Assembly: GCA_022788105.1 (NCBI GenBank)
Contig: JALEVZ010000002.1
Coordinates: 1-39,938, forward strand
Reading direction: 5' to 3'
From: Prevotella sp.
GTDB taxonomy: Bacteria > Bacteroidota > Bacteroidia > Bacteroidales > Bacteroidaceae
DNA: 39,938 bases
Below the pieces are notes generated by a model. It was not told the origin of the DNA. It did no database searches and saw only the letters and a program-made list of their open reading frames with translations. Made by a program: the position numbers and the translations under genes. Positions 1 through 9,131 of the stretch are shown in pieces (the first letter of the stretch is position 1; the number at the start of each line of letters is the position of its first letter).

Positions 1-33
1 AATGTTTTTTAGTAGTAAAATTTAAATTTTAAA

Positions 34-495
34 ATGAACACTTTAAGTTACAAGACTATTTCCGTAAACAAGGAAACAGCCAAGAAAGAGTGGGTCGTGG
101 TAGACGCCAGCGACCAGATTGTAGGCCGCCTCTGCTCTAAAGTAGCCAAGCTGCTTCGCGGAAAGTACAAGCCCACATTCACTCCCCACGTAGACTGTGG
201 TGACAATGTTATCATCATCAACGCCGACAAGGTTGTCTTCTCTGGCAAGAAAGAGACAGACAAGGTCTACACACGTTATACCGGTTATCCCGGCGGACAG
301 CGCTTCAACACTCCCGCAGAGCTGCGCAAGCGCGAGGGCGGTATCGACAAGATCATCCGTCACGCCGTTAAGGGTATGCTCCCCAAGGGTCCTTTAGGCC
401 GTAGCCTGATGGACAACCTCTACGTATATGAGGGTACAGAGCACAAGCACGAGGCACAGAAGCCCAAGGCAATTGATATTAACCAGTATAAATAA
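34..495 (+). CDS. rplM: 50S ribosomal protein L13
   Basis: Large-subunit ribosomal protein that binds 23S rRNA early in 50S assembly. The 153-residue product is slightly longer than the E. coli protein (142). It carries the family core VVDASDQIVGRLCSKVAKLL near residues 22-41, the stretch VDCGDNVIIINADKV, and the C-terminal signature MLPKGPLGRSLMDNLYVYEG (residues about 115-134). The ATG follows an A/T-rich leader with no clear Shine-Dalgarno sequence, which is normal in Bacteroidetes. rpsI starts 12 bp after the stop, so the two form the usual L13-S9 operon. Its promoter probably lies outside the window. Identification is secure. Confidence 0.98.
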   Translation: MNTLSYKTISVNKETAKKEWVVVDASDQIVGRLCSKVAKLLRGKYKPTFTPHVDCGDNVIIINADKVVFSGKKETDKVYTRYTGYPGGQRFNTPAELRKREGGIDKIIRHAVKGMLPKGPLGRSLMDNLYVYEGTEHKHEAQKPKAIDINQYK

Positions 496-507
496 TAAGG
501 TAGAAAG

Positions 508-894
508 ATGGAAATGATTAATGCAATAGGTCGCCGCAAAAGCGCTGTAGCTCGTGTATATGTTACAGAAGGCACCGGCAAGATCACTATTAATAAGGTA
601 GAACTCTCTAAGTATTTCCCTTCTGCAATCCTGCAGTACGTTGTAAAGCAGCCCCTGCTGGCTCTTGAGGCAACAGAGAAGTACGACATCAAGGCAAACC
701 TCGACGGTGGCGGTTTCACCGGTCAGAGCCAGGCTCTGCGTCTCGCCATCGCACGTGCGCTGGTTAAGATCAACGCCGAGGACAAGAAAGCCCTGAAAGA
801 CCACGGATTCCTCACTCGCGACTCACGTGCCGTTGAGCGTAAGAAACCCGGTCGGCCCAAGGCTCGTCGCCGCTTCCAGTTCAGCAAGCGTTAA
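508..894 (+). CDS. rpsI: 30S ribosomal protein S9
   Basis: Small-subunit protein of 128 residues whose C-terminal tail reaches the P-site tRNA. Visible family marks are RRKSAVARVYVTEGTGKITIN near the N-terminus, GGGFTGQSQALRLAIARALV in the middle, and the basic end LTRDSRAVERKKPGRPKARRRF finishing in SKR. A second in-frame ATG two codons in (514) is a possible alternative start; the first is preferred because it follows a purine-rich AAGGTAGAAAG stretch. It is co-transcribed with rplM. After its stop comes the structured leader of rpsB rather than an evident terminator, so read-through into rpsB-tsf is possible. Confidence 0.98.
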   Translation: MEMINAIGRRKSAVARVYVTEGTGKITINKVELSKYFPSAILQYVVKQPLLALEATEKYDIKANLDGGGFTGQSQALRLAIARALVKINAEDKKALKDHGFLTRDSRAVERKKPGRPKARRRFQFSKR

Positions 895-897
895 TAT

Positions 898-1110
898 TTG
901 GACACCGCTTGTCCGCCATGAGGCGTCTGCGACAGTGTGGCTTATGTGCCGCATGAGTGCCGACATGTCGGTCCGACGGACCGCAACCCTTATGTCCACG
1001 TGGCAAGTAGTCCAAGCAGTTTAGCATCCAAACCTGCGAGACCCCAGACTGTAACAATACAACACAAAACAACAATCAACACACAGATTGGGTTACCCGT
1101 AGGCTGGTTC
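898..1110 (+). promoter_or_regulatory. Structured leader region upstream of rpsB (candidate S2 autoregulatory RNA)
   Basis: The 263-bp gap between rpsI and rpsB is rich in short perfect hairpins. GGACA at 900-904 pairs with TGTCC at 910-914, and CGGTCC at 969-974 pairs with GGACCG at 978-983 around a GAC loop; CGACATGTCG at 961-970 is itself palindromic. A conserved-looking stretch near 1085-1110 (GGGTTACCCGTAGGCTGGTT) follows an A/C-rich unstructured tract. S2 is known to repress rpsB-tsf through the leader in other bacteria, so a leader of this type is expected here. No known Rfam motif was matched by eye. Hairpins are seen; the regulatory role is inferred. Confidence 0.5.
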
Positions 1111-1157
1111 GAGAAAAACTAAAAGGAAAGTAAACAACAAGTTAAAAGCAAAACAAA

Positions 1158-1973
1158 ATGTCAAGAACAAATTTTGACCAGTTACTCCAGGCAGGTTGCC
1201 ACTTTGGCCACCTCCGTCGCAAGTGGAATCCCGCAATGGCTCCTTACATCTTCATGGAGCGCAACGGCATCCATATCATCGATCTTAACAAGACCGTAGC
1301 CAAGATTGACGAGGCTGCAGAGGCTCTGAAGCAGATTGCAAAGCAGGGCAAGAAGATCCTGTTCGTCGCTACTAAAAAACAAGCTAAGGACGTTGTTGCC
1401 GAGAAGGCAGCAAGCGTAAACATGCCTTACGTTATCGAGCGTTGGCCGGGCGGTATGCTCACCAACTTCCCCACTATCCGCAAGGCTGTGAAGAAAATGG
1501 CGAACATCGACAAGCTGATGAACGACGGAACATTCTCTAACCTCTCTAAGCGTGAGCTCCTCCAGGTGACACGCCAGCGCGCAAAGCTCGAGAAGAACCT
1601 CGGCTCTATCGCTGACCTGACTCGCCTCCCCAGCGCCCTCTTCGTAGTGGACGTGATGAAGGAGAACATCGCAGTGAAGGAGGCTAACCGTCTGGGTATC
1701 CCCGTTTTCGCTATCGTTGACACCAACTCTAACCCCAAAGACATCGACTACGTAATCCCCGCTAACGACGACGCTAAGGATTCTGTAGACGCTATACTTT
1801 CTGCATGCTGCGCAGCTATCGCTGAGGGCGTGGAGGAGCGCAAGGTAGAGAAGGCTGACGAGAAGGCTGCCGCTGAGCAGAACGAGGCTGCTGCCGACAA
1901 GAAGCGCGTACGCAAGGCTCGCAAGGAAGAGGCTCCTAAGGCTGAGGCTGAGGAGGCTCCCGCAGCAGAGTAA
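1158..1973 (+). CDS. rpsB: 30S ribosomal protein S2
   Basis: Small-subunit protein needed for S1 docking and translation initiation. The first 225 residues match the family: GCHFGHLRRKWNPAMAPYIF near residues 13-32, ERWPGGMLTNFPTIRKAVKK around residue 94, and LPSALFVVDVMKENIAVKEA followed by RLGIPVFAIVDTNSNP. The 271-residue length comes from a low-complexity tail of about 45 residues rich in Ala, Glu and Lys that ends EAPAAE; such charged tails are common on Bacteroidales S2. The stop is followed 92 bp later by tsf, the classical partner. Regulation is probably through the structured upstream leader. Confidence 0.98.
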   Translation: MSRTNFDQLLQAGCHFGHLRRKWNPAMAPYIFMERNGIHIIDLNKTVAKIDEAAEALKQIAKQGKKILFVATKKQAKDVVAEKAASVNMPYVIERWPGGMLTNFPTIRKAVKKMANIDKLMNDGTFSNLSKRELLQVTRQRAKLEKNLGSIADLTRLPSALFVVDVMKENIAVKEANRLGIPVFAIVDTNSNPKDIDYVIPANDDAKDSVDAILSACCAAIAEGVEERKVEKADEKAAAEQNEAAADKKRVRKARKEEAPKAEAEEAPAAE

Positions 1974-2023
1974 TGCAAGTGCTAAGACAACAAGTACATA
2001 ATAAAATTTTATAACCAAACACA

Positions 2024-2047
2024 TGGTGCGGACTCCGCGTCCGCACC
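2024..2047 (+). promoter_or_regulatory. Hairpin between rpsB and tsf
   Basis: GGTGCGGACTCCGCGTCCGCACC reads as a 9-bp perfect stem (GGTGCGGAC with GTCCGCACC) around a 5-base loop, 18 bp before the tsf start. It lacks a following T-run, so it is not a standard terminator. It could attenuate, stabilise or separate the rpsB and tsf messages. Confidence 0.45.
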
Positions 2048-2065
2048 ATAATAACAACAACAACT

Positions 2066-3061
2066 ATGGCTGTTTCAATTGAAGACATCAAGAAACTTCG
2101 TGCCATGACTGGCGCCGGACTTGCAGACGTAAAGAAGGCCCTCACAGAGGCAGAAGGTGATTTCGATAAGGCAAAAGAACTGCTCCGTGAGCGTGGACTC
2201 GCTATCGCTGCAAAGCGTTCTGACCGCGAGACATCTAACGGTTGCGTGCTCGTGAAGTGTGTAGACGGCTTTGCTGCCATCATCGCGCTGAAGTGCGAGA
2301 CCGACTTCGTGGCTAACGGTGCTGACTTCATCAAGCTGACAAGCGACATCCTCGATGCTGCTATCGCTGCTAAGGCTCAGACTCTTGACGAGGTTAAGGC
2401 TCTGAAGCTCGGCGAGGGCGACGTTCAGGCTGCTGTTACACAGCGCTCTGGCATCACTGGCGAGAAGATGGAGCTTGACGGCTACAACGTGCTCGAGGGT
2501 GAGAATATCGAGGTTTACGACCACATGAACAAGCACACTCTCTGCACCATGGTACAGCTCAACAAGGCTAACGCTGAGGTTGGACACAAGGTTGCCATGC
2601 AGGTTGCAGCTATGAAGCCCATCGCTCTTGACGAGGAGTCTGTTCCTGAGTCAGTGAAGGAGGAGGAGTACAAGGTAGCTGTAGAGAAGACCAAAGAAGA
2701 GCAGATCGAGAAGGCAGTAGAGGTAGCTGTAAAGAAGGCTGGCCTCAACCCCAACCACTTCGACTCTGAAGACCACATCGAGTCTAACCAGGGCAAGGGA
2801 TGGATTACTGCTGAAGACGTTGCTAAGTTCCGTGAGATCAAGGCTACAGTGTCTGCCGAGAAGGCTGCAAACCTCAACGAGAACATGATTCAGAACATCG
2901 CTAAGGGTCGTGTAGGCAAGTTCTTGAAGGAGAGCTGCCTCGTGGCTCAGGAGTTCCAGTTCGGCGATGGCGACAAGGAGAGCGTTGCCGACTACCTGAA
3001 GAAGCAGGACAAGGAGCTGAAGATTGTAGCTTACAAGCGCTTCACTCTCGCTGCAGAGTAA
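2066..3061 (+). CDS. tsf: Elongation factor Ts
   Basis: Guanine-nucleotide exchange factor for EF-Tu. The N-terminal UBA-like module with LRAMTGAGLADVKKALTEAE lies at residues about 10-29, and the TDFVAN motif that inserts into EF-Tu is near residues 78-83. At 331 residues it is longer than the E. coli protein (283), typical of Bacteroidetes, which have a longer dimerization region. It lies downstream of rpsB, and a strong terminator follows at 3103-3151. In the 92-bp rpsB-tsf gap the segments GGTGCGGAC and GTCCGCACC (2024-2047) form a perfect hairpin that could reduce read-through or stabilise the message. Confidence 0.98.
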   Translation: MAVSIEDIKKLRAMTGAGLADVKKALTEAEGDFDKAKELLRERGLAIAAKRSDRETSNGCVLVKCVDGFAAIIALKCETDFVANGADFIKLTSDILDAAIAAKAQTLDEVKALKLGEGDVQAAVTQRSGITGEKMELDGYNVLEGENIEVYDHMNKHTLCTMVQLNKANAEVGHKVAMQVAAMKPIALDEESVPESVKEEEYKVAVEKTKEEQIEKAVEVAVKKAGLNPNHFDSEDHIESNQGKGWITAEDVAKFREIKATVSAEKAANLNENMIQNIAKGRVGKFLKESCLVAQEFQFGDGDKESVADYLKKQDKELKIVAYKRFTLAAE

Positions 3062-3102
3062 TCAGGGACTGGACTTCCAGACCGCAACAATAGACAAAAC
3101 TG

Positions 3103-3151
3103 AAGAGTTATAAAGAGTCGGAAAAGCTCTTTATAGCTCTTCTTTCGTTTT
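3103..3151 (+). terminator. Intrinsic terminator of rpsB-tsf
   Basis: A 15-bp stem (3103-3117 with 3127-3141, one G-U pair) has a 9-base loop and is followed by a T-rich run ending at 3151. It sits 42 bp after the tsf stop. The T-run overlaps the first degenerate unit of the 22-bp tandem array that follows. Confidence 0.85.
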
Positions 3152-3323
3152 AACGCTACACTGCTTTCGCATTGACGCTGCCCTGCTTTCGCTTTAATGC
3201 AGCCCTGCTTTGGCTTTAATGCAGCCCTGCTTTCGCATTGGCGCTGCCCTGCTTTGGCTTTAATGCAGTCTTGCTTTGGCATTGGCGCAACCCTGCTATC
3301 GCATTGGCGCTGCTCTGCTTTCG
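3139..3323. repeat. 22-bp tandem repeat array A
   Basis: Seven consecutive 22-bp units run from 3161 to 3314, starting CTGCTTTCGCATTGGC or CTGCTTTGGCTTTAATGC. A degenerate unit precedes them at 3139-3160 and a partial unit follows at 3315-3323. Two sub-types alternate, differing in the second half (CATTGGCGCTG against CTTTAATGCAG). The array fills most of the 339-bp gap between tsf and the next gene. The gap shows no other gene or clear promoter. Confidence 0.9.
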
Positions 3324-3400
3324 TAGACGCGGAAAAGGTTGATGCAGCGTAACATGAAAGTGCGGGGCAACAGCCGCCCAATAACAATAAAATTGCAAAC

Positions 3401-4018
3401 ATGAAGATATTTGCCGTAGGAATGAACTACATCCAGCACAATAAAGAGCTGGACGGAACGTTATATAAACCGGAGACACCGGTGATTTTTACAAAAGCCG
3501 ACTCGGCACTGCTCAAAGACAAGAAGCCGTTCTTTATCCCTGACTTCATGGGACGTATCGACTACGAGGCGGAAGTGGCAGTGCGCATATCGCGACTCGG
3601 CAAGACCATACCCGAACGCTTTGCACATCGCTACTACGATGCGGTGACCGTCGGAATAGATTTCACCGCCCGTGAGTTGCAGCAGAAGTTGCGCGCAAAC
3701 GGCGAACCGTGGGACCTGTGCAAGGGATTTGACGGCTCGGCAGCACTGGGAGAGTGGGTCAGCGTGGACAAATTCCGCGATGTGCAGGCGCTACACTTCC
3801 ATCTCGACATCAATGGCAACACCGTGCAGGAGGGTCGAACCTCTGACATGCTGTTCTCTATCGACAGCCTCATTGCCTACATCAGTCGCTTCTTCACCCT
3901 CAAGACGGGCGACATCCTGTTTACTGGAACACCCGTCGGCGTCGGCCCCGTACACATCGACGACCATCTTGAGGGTTATATCGAAGACCGTAAGGTGCTC
4001 GATTTCAGCTGCAAGTGA
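3401..4018 (+). CDS. Fumarylacetoacetate hydrolase family protein
   Basis: Metal-dependent hydrolase or decarboxylase of the FAH superfamily, 205 residues, the length of single-domain bacterial members (acylpyruvase or oxaloacetate decarboxylase-like). Key motifs are present: DYEAEVAVRIS near residue 48 with the acidic metal ligands, GIDFTAREL near residue 86, KGFDGSAALGEW near residue 108, and the closing GTPVGVGPV near residue 177. There is no signal peptide, so it is cytoplasmic. The substrate cannot be told from sequence. The stop codon TGA at 4016-4018 and the preceding Cys-Lys codons lie inside the first unit of a 22-bp tandem array, so the 3' end of the gene is repeat-derived or the repeat grew out of it. 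Confidence 0.93.
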   Translation: MKIFAVGMNYIQHNKELDGTLYKPETPVIFTKADSALLKDKKPFFIPDFMGRIDYEAEVAVRISRLGKTIPERFAHRYYDAVTVGIDFTARELQQKLRANGEPWDLCKGFDGSAALGEWVSVDKFRDVQALHFHLDINGNTVQEGRTSDMLFSIDSLIAYISRFFTLKTGDILFTGTPVGVGPVHIDDHLEGYIEDRKVLDFSCK

Positions 4019-4181
4019 TGGATTTATTGTCTGCAAGTGATGGATTTATTGTCTGCAAGTGATGGATTTATTGTCTGCAAGAGATGAATTTATTGTCTGC
4101 AAGAGATGAATTTATTGTCTGCAAGAGATGAATTTATTGTATGCAAGTGATGGATTTATTGTCTGCAAGAGACAGATATGG
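4011..4181. repeat. 22-bp tandem repeat array B
   Basis: Seven full 22-bp units (4011-4164) begin GCAAGTGATGGATTTATTGT or the variant GCAAGAGATGAATTTATTGT, followed by a decayed partial unit to about 4181. Units 1-3 and 7 are of one type, units 4-6 of the other, which suggests block duplication. The first unit includes the stop codon of the upstream hydrolase gene. The sequence is unrelated to array A although the unit length is the same. Confidence 0.95.
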
Positions 4182-4243
4182 CACAATAAGAAAGTGCTTA
4201 AACAAAAGCGATTATCAGCAACACAACAAACAACGACCGTAGC

Positions 4244-7200
4244 GTGACAAGATTACTTTACATAGTAGCGATGCTTGCCACTGTGCTTTCACCACTGAAG
4301 GCGCAGGTGCAGAGGTTCTATAACCTTACCGCCGACGAGGTGGCGATAGGGCAGACACTGCCGGAATTTACATGCTCCATGCCGCTTGACGGCAACTTTG
4401 CCGACTCTCTTTACACGGTGTCGCTGCTCTATCCTGAGTTCATCGACATGACACCATCGGACATAAGCGCCATGAAAGCACTCGGCGTTGACACGCTGCC
4501 TGCCATGCCCGTGGTGAGTAGCCATGTCGCTATGGACAGGAAACGTGGGGTGCTTGAAGCTGGCTTCTGCCCGCTGGTGTACCGTGACGGCCGCTACCGT
4601 ATTCTTGTGAGCTTCATGCTGAAGGTGGAATCGCGCCATGTCGCAACTCCGCTGCGCAGCCATGCCAACGCCATAAAGCGCTCTGGAGCAGATAATGGAA
4701 GCCTTGATGCCAATGGAAATAGCCACTCTGGCGCTGCCAACACCTCTTCTGCTGCATCGCGTTATGCCGCTTCGTCAGTGCTTTCGACAGGTCGTTGGGC
4801 GAAGATTCGTGTGCCGTCGACAGGCGTCTACCAGATAACCGATGCGTTGATTCGTCAGGCTGGCTTCTCCGACCCGTCGCATGTAAAGGTCTATGGCTAT
4901 GGTGGCAACCTCATAAACGAACAGCTTGTAGGCTCAGAACTTGCCGAAAGCGACGACCTGAAAGAGGTGGCGACATGCACAGTAGGCGGCCGTCGTCTGC
5001 TCTACGCCAAAGGTCCAGTGCATTGGACGGCAAAGGGTGAGCGACGTCGGGTTCGCAATCCATACTCCGACTACGGCTACTATTTCCTTACACAAGACAA
5101 CGAGGGCACACCAGCCTCTATCAGTGAAGAGGAGTTCGTTGCCTTGTTCAGCGATTCGCCAGACCGTTACCACTCGTTACATGAGTCTGACGGCTACTCC
5201 TGGTTCCACGGTGGACGCAACCTTGTCGACGGCAAGTCGGTAGCAGTGGGTGAGACACAGAAGATAACCATTGCCGACAATCCTGCCGCATCGCGTGCCA
5301 GGGCGACGGTGGTCGTGACCTCTAACATCGCCTCTACGGTGGAGGTGTTGGTCAATGGCGAGTCGATGGGGTCCATCACCGTGCTGCTGGGCAACGAGGA
5401 TGACGCCGTGTCATACAACAAAGCTAATGAGAGGTCGGCGACATATACGCTCTCCGACGCGGTGGACGGCAAGTATGTGTTCACCATAAAGCCCGTGGCA
5501 GGCGGTCCCGTGCGCCTCGACTACATCGACATAACGTGGGATGAGCCTGTCGCTGTGCCTTCGTTGGCAGACACGCAGTTCCCATCGCCAGAATATGTCT
5601 ACAACATCACTAACCAAAACCACCATGCCGACCCACAGGCAGACATGGTTATAATCATACCTACAAGCCAGAAGTTGCTGGCACAAGCCACCCGTCTGGC
5701 TGAGTTTCACCGCCAACACGACGGCATGAGAGTCAACATCGTGCCGGCAGACGAACTATACAACGAGTTCTCAAGCGGCACTCCCGACGCCAGCGCTTAC
5801 CGTCGCTACATGAAAATGCTGTACGACAGGGCAGAGAGCGATGCCGACCTGCCAGGCTATCTTGTGCTCTTCGGCGACGGTGTGTGGGACAACCGCATGC
5901 TGACACCAGACTGTCGCTCGTTCGTACTCGACGACTACCTGTTGTGTTACGAGAGCGAAAACTCATACAGCGAGGTCGAATGTTATGTCGACGACGGCTT
6001 CTTCTGCTATCTTGACGACGGCGAGGGCCTGCTGCCGACAAGCAGAGACAAACTCGATGTGGCGGTGGGACGATTCCCCGTGACCACCGAGAGCGATGCG
6101 AAAGGTATTGTTGACAAGGTGATAGCATACGCTTCCAACAAAAATGCGGGCGCATGGCGCAACACATTGGTGTTTATGGGAGACGACGGTAACAACAACT
6201 TGCACATGCGAGACGAAAACCAGACGGCGGATAAGACGTCTGCACTCTACCCCGGATATCTCGTAAAGAAGGTGATGTGGGACGCATATAAACGCGAAAC
6301 ATCGGCAACAGGAAACATCTACCCAGAGGTGACACGACTGCTCAAGCAGCAACAGCAGCAGGGAGCACTCGTCATGAACTACGCCGGACACGGCTCGTCG
6401 TTGCAGCTGTCGCACGAAAACGTGTTGCGAGTGTCTGACTTCAAGGAGTTCACAAACACCAATCTGCCGCTGTGGATCTCGGCATCGTGCGACGTGTTGC
6501 CCTTTGATGGCAATACCGTCACGCTGGGTGAGGCGGCGGTGATAAACCCCAAGGGTGGCGCCGTAGCGTTTTTCGGCACCACACGAACGGTGTTTACCAA
6601 CTACAACAAGACCATAAACCAGGCTTATATGCGCCATGTGCTGAGCCTTGACGACAACGGACGTCCCGTCACTATTGGTGAGGCGCAGCGCCGCGCGAAG
6701 AACGAGATGGTTGAAACCGGTGGCGACCTGACGGTGAACAAGCTGCAATACACTCTGCTCGGCGACCCCGCCCTGCCGCTGGCACTGCCTACCATGAAGG
6801 TGGTGGTGGACAAGATAAACGGTGTGGAGACTGGGTCGGCGACGTTGCCACGTCTTAAAGCTGGCTCGGTGGCTACCGTAGAGGGACACATTGAGGGTGG
6901 CGACAACTTCAATGGCGTTGCCACCGCCACGGTGCGCGACACCCGTGAGCTTATCACCTGTCGCCAAAACGACGCCCATGACAAAGACGGCAGCAAGTAC
7001 GCGTTCGAGTTCTACGACCGCCCCCGCACCATCTATGCCGGCAGCGACAGCGTGAGGGCAGGCAAGTTTGAGTTTACATTTGCCGTGCCTAAGGACATAA
7101 ACTACGAGGAAGGCAGCGGACTGATAAACATCTACGCCATCAGTAGCGACCACAACACGTCGGCACACGGCAGCAGCGAGTCGTTCATCGTCAACGGCTC

Positions 7201-7882
7201 AGAGCTTGCCGAGAACGACTCCATAGGTCCGTCAATATACTGTTACCTCAATTCACCGTCGTTTACAAACGGTGGAAAGGTCAACACCACACCGTTCTTC
7301 GTGGCTACCATCAACGACCAGGACGGCATAAACGCCTCTGGCAGCGGCATCGGACACGACATGCAGCTTGTCATCGACGGCGACATGGGCAAGACCTACA
7401 GTCTGAACGACAACTTCAGCTACGACTTCGGAACATACACTTCTGGCTCGACCTATTACTCGTTGCCCGAACTTGAGCCGGGCGAGCACCGTCTCCTGTT
7501 CCGTGCATGGGACGTGCTGAACAACGCGTCGACGGCAGAATTGACATTCACCGTGGTGAAAGGGTTGCGGCCAACGCTCTTCAACGTGAGCTGTACCGAC
7601 AATCCCGCGACAACCTCCACGACGTTCATCATAAGCCACGACCGCACGGGCAGCACCGTAGACGTAGACATCGACATCTTCGACATGAGCGGACGACAGC
7701 TGTGGCGACACTCCGAGAGCGGCGTGAGCACCGACAACGCCTACACCGTGGAGTGGAATCTCACGACAGACGGAGGGCGACGCCTGCAGACAGGAGTCTA
7801 TCTCTACCGCGCACGGATAAGCTGCGACGGCAGCAGCAAGGTGTCGAAAGCTAAGAAACTTGTTATAATCGGCAATAAATAA
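4244..7882 (+). CDS. porU: Type IX secretion system sortase PorU
   Basis: Outer-membrane-surface protease of the T9SS that removes the C-terminal signal of cargo proteins and links them to A-LPS. The 1212-residue protein has a signal peptide ending around PLKAQ, an N-terminal beta-rich region, and a gingipain-like C25 peptidase domain. The likely catalytic His716 lies in VMNYAGHGSS and Cys749 in LWISASCDV, 33 residues apart. The last 75 residues (VDVDIDIFDMSGRQLW to the end, with GVYLYRA) look like a type A C-terminal sorting domain. The start is GTG; it alone gives a full signal peptide, since the next ATG (4271) would cut it short. porV follows 39 bp downstream, the same order as in Porphyromonas. 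Confidence 0.95.
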   Translation: MTRLLYIVAMLATVLSPLKAQVQRFYNLTADEVAIGQTLPEFTCSMPLDGNFADSLYTVSLLYPEFIDMTPSDISAMKALGVDTLPAMPVVSSHVAMDRKRGVLEAGFCPLVYRDGRYRILVSFMLKVESRHVATPLRSHANAIKRSGADNGSLDANGNSHSGAANTSSAASRYAASSVLSTGRWAKIRVPSTGVYQITDALIRQAGFSDPSHVKVYGYGGNLINEQLVGSELAESDDLKEVATCTVGGRRLLYAKGPVHWTAKGERRRVRNPYSDYGYYFLTQDNEGTPASISEEEFVALFSDSPDRYHSLHESDGYSWFHGGRNLVDGKSVAVGETQKITIADNPAASRARATVVVTSNIASTVEVLVNGESMGSITVLLGNEDDAVSYNKANERSATYTLSDAVDGKYVFTIKPVAGGPVRLDYIDITWDEPVAVPSLADTQFPSPEYVYNITNQNHHADPQADMVIIIPTSQKLLAQATRLAEFHRQHDGMRVNIVPADELYNEFSSGTPDASAYRRYMKMLYDRAESDADLPGYLVLFGDGVWDNRMLTPDCRSFVLDDYLLCYESENSYSEVECYVDDGFFCYLDDGEGLLPTSRDKLDVAVGRFPVTTESDAKGIVDKVIAYASNKNAGAWRNTLVFMGDDGNNNLHMRDENQTADKTSALYPGYLVKKVMWDAYKRETSATGNIYPEVTRLLKQQQQQGALVMNYAGHGSSLQLSHENVLRVSDFKEFTNTNLPLWISASCDVLPFDGNTVTLGEAAVINPKGGAVAFFGTTRTVFTNYNKTINQAYMRHVLSLDDNGRPVTIGEAQRRAKNEMVETGGDLTVNKLQYTLLGDPALPLALPTMKVVVDKINGVETGSATLPRLKAGSVATVEGHIEGGDNFNGVATATVRDTRELITCRQNDAHDKDGSKYAFEFYDRPRTIYAGSDSVRAGKFEFTFAVPKDINYEEGSGLINIYAISSDHNTSAHGSSESFIVNGSELAENDSIGPSIYCYLNSPSFTNGGKVNTTPFFVATINDQDGINASGSGIGHDMQLVIDGDMGKTYSLNDNFSYDFGTYTSGSTYYSLPELEPGEHRLLFRAWDVLNNASTAELTFTVVKGLRPTLFNVSCTDNPATTSTTFIISHDRTGSTVDVDIDIFDMSGRQLWRHSESGVSTDNAYTVEWNLTTDGGRRLQTGVYLYRARISCDGSSKVSKAKKLVIIGNK

Positions 7883-7921
7883 AGGTGCAAAGCGTTATAT
7901 CTACATAGTAAAAACAAGACA

Positions 7922-9088
7922 ATGAGAACATACATCAAAACCCTCATAGCGGCAGTTTGCGTGGCAGTGGCACTGCCAGCGGCAGCACAGAAGGAAGACT
8001 TCTTCAACCCGGTGAACACCTCTGTCACCTCACAGACCATCGCGCCAGACGCGCGCTCGGCAGGTATGGGCGACGTAGGTGTTGCTACCGACCCCGACGT
8101 GGTGTCGCAGTATTGGAACCCCGCGAAGTACCCGTTCACCATTTCACGTGCCGGTGTGGCGCTCAACTACACCCCGTGGCTGCGCCAACTCGTCAGCGAC
8201 ATGGACCTGGCATACCTCGCTGGCTACTACCGCATAGGCGACTACTCGGCAGTGTCGGCGTCGTTGCGCTACTTCTCGCTGGGTGAAGTGTTCCTCGATA
8301 TGTCCGACGATGCCATGACCATCAACCCTTACGAGATGTCGGTAGACGTGGCTTACTCGCTCATGCTTAGCGAAACGTTCTCTATCGCTGCCGCCGTGCG
8401 ATGGATATACTCCGACCTTACCTACGACTACACGTCTGACACGGCGCCCGGTTCAGCGTTTGCTGCCGACCTGTCGTGCTATTATCAGAACTACATCAAT
8501 CTCGGACAGCGCGAGTGTCAGCTCGGATTGGGTCTTAATATTTCCAATATCGGTAGCAAAATATCGTTCGGTGGCGACAACAACTCGGAGTTTATACCGA
8601 CCAATATGCGCCTCGGCGCCTCGCTCATGATTCCCATCGACGAGTACAACCGCTTCACCATTGCCGCCGATGCCAACAAACTGCTCGTGCCGACATACCC
8701 CAAACAGGACGAGGGTGAATCGACAGAAGACTACCAGGAGCGCGTGCAGAAAGACTATTACGACGTGTCGTCGATAAGCGGCATATTCAAAAGCTTCGGC
8801 GACGCACCCGGCGGATTCAAGGAGGAGCTGCAGGAGATACAGTGGAGCGTGGGTGGCGAATATGTCTACCACGACAAGTTTGCGCTGCGTGCGGGCTACC
8901 ACCACGAGTCAGCAAACAAGGGTAACCGCAAATACTTCACCGTGGGAGCCGGCTTTAAGATGAATGTCTTCTCGCTTGACGCGGGATATGTCATCGCCAC
9001 AGCAAAGAGCAATCCGCTCGACCAGACGCTGCGCTTCACGCTGTCGTTTGACATGGACGGCATAAAAGACCTCTTCAGACGCAGATAA
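7922..9088 (+). CDS. porV: Type IX secretion system outer membrane protein PorV
   Basis: PorV (LptO) is an outer-membrane beta-barrel that shuttles T9SS cargo from the translocon to PorU. The product has 388 residues, the family's usual length. It has a signal peptide (LIAAVCVAVALPAAAQ), the conserved early segment TIAPDARSAGMGDVGVATDP followed by SQYWNPAK, and many alternating aromatic beta strands. It ends with an aromatic-rich strand (LRFTLSFDMDGIKDLFRRR). It is 39 bp downstream of porU and probably in the same operon; ispF follows 43 bp after the stop. No separate promoter is evident between them. Confidence 0.95.
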   Translation: MRTYIKTLIAAVCVAVALPAAAQKEDFFNPVNTSVTSQTIAPDARSAGMGDVGVATDPDVVSQYWNPAKYPFTISRAGVALNYTPWLRQLVSDMDLAYLAGYYRIGDYSAVSASLRYFSLGEVFLDMSDDAMTINPYEMSVDVAYSLMLSETFSIAAAVRWIYSDLTYDYTSDTAPGSAFAADLSCYYQNYINLGQRECQLGLGLNISNIGSKISFGGDNNSEFIPTNMRLGASLMIPIDEYNRFTIAADANKLLVPTYPKQDEGESTEDYQERVQKDYYDVSSISGIFKSFGDAPGGFKEELQEIQWSVGGEYVYHDKFALRAGYHHESANKGNRKYFTVGAGFKMNVFSLDAGYVIATAKSNPLDQTLRFTLSFDMDGIKDLFRRR

Positions 9089-9131
9089 AAAAGCACAAAG
9101 ACAAATTGCAAACACCATTAAGCAAAAGGAA

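Noticed and set aside
4011..4181. CRISPR-like array
   Set aside because: Units follow each other with no spacers, are 22 bp, and no cas genes are present; the same holds for the other tandem arrays.
5963..7168. 401-residue ORF antisense to porU
   Set aside because: The composition (many Val, His, Gln, Cys) is that of a complement-strand shadow; the porU frame has clear domains.
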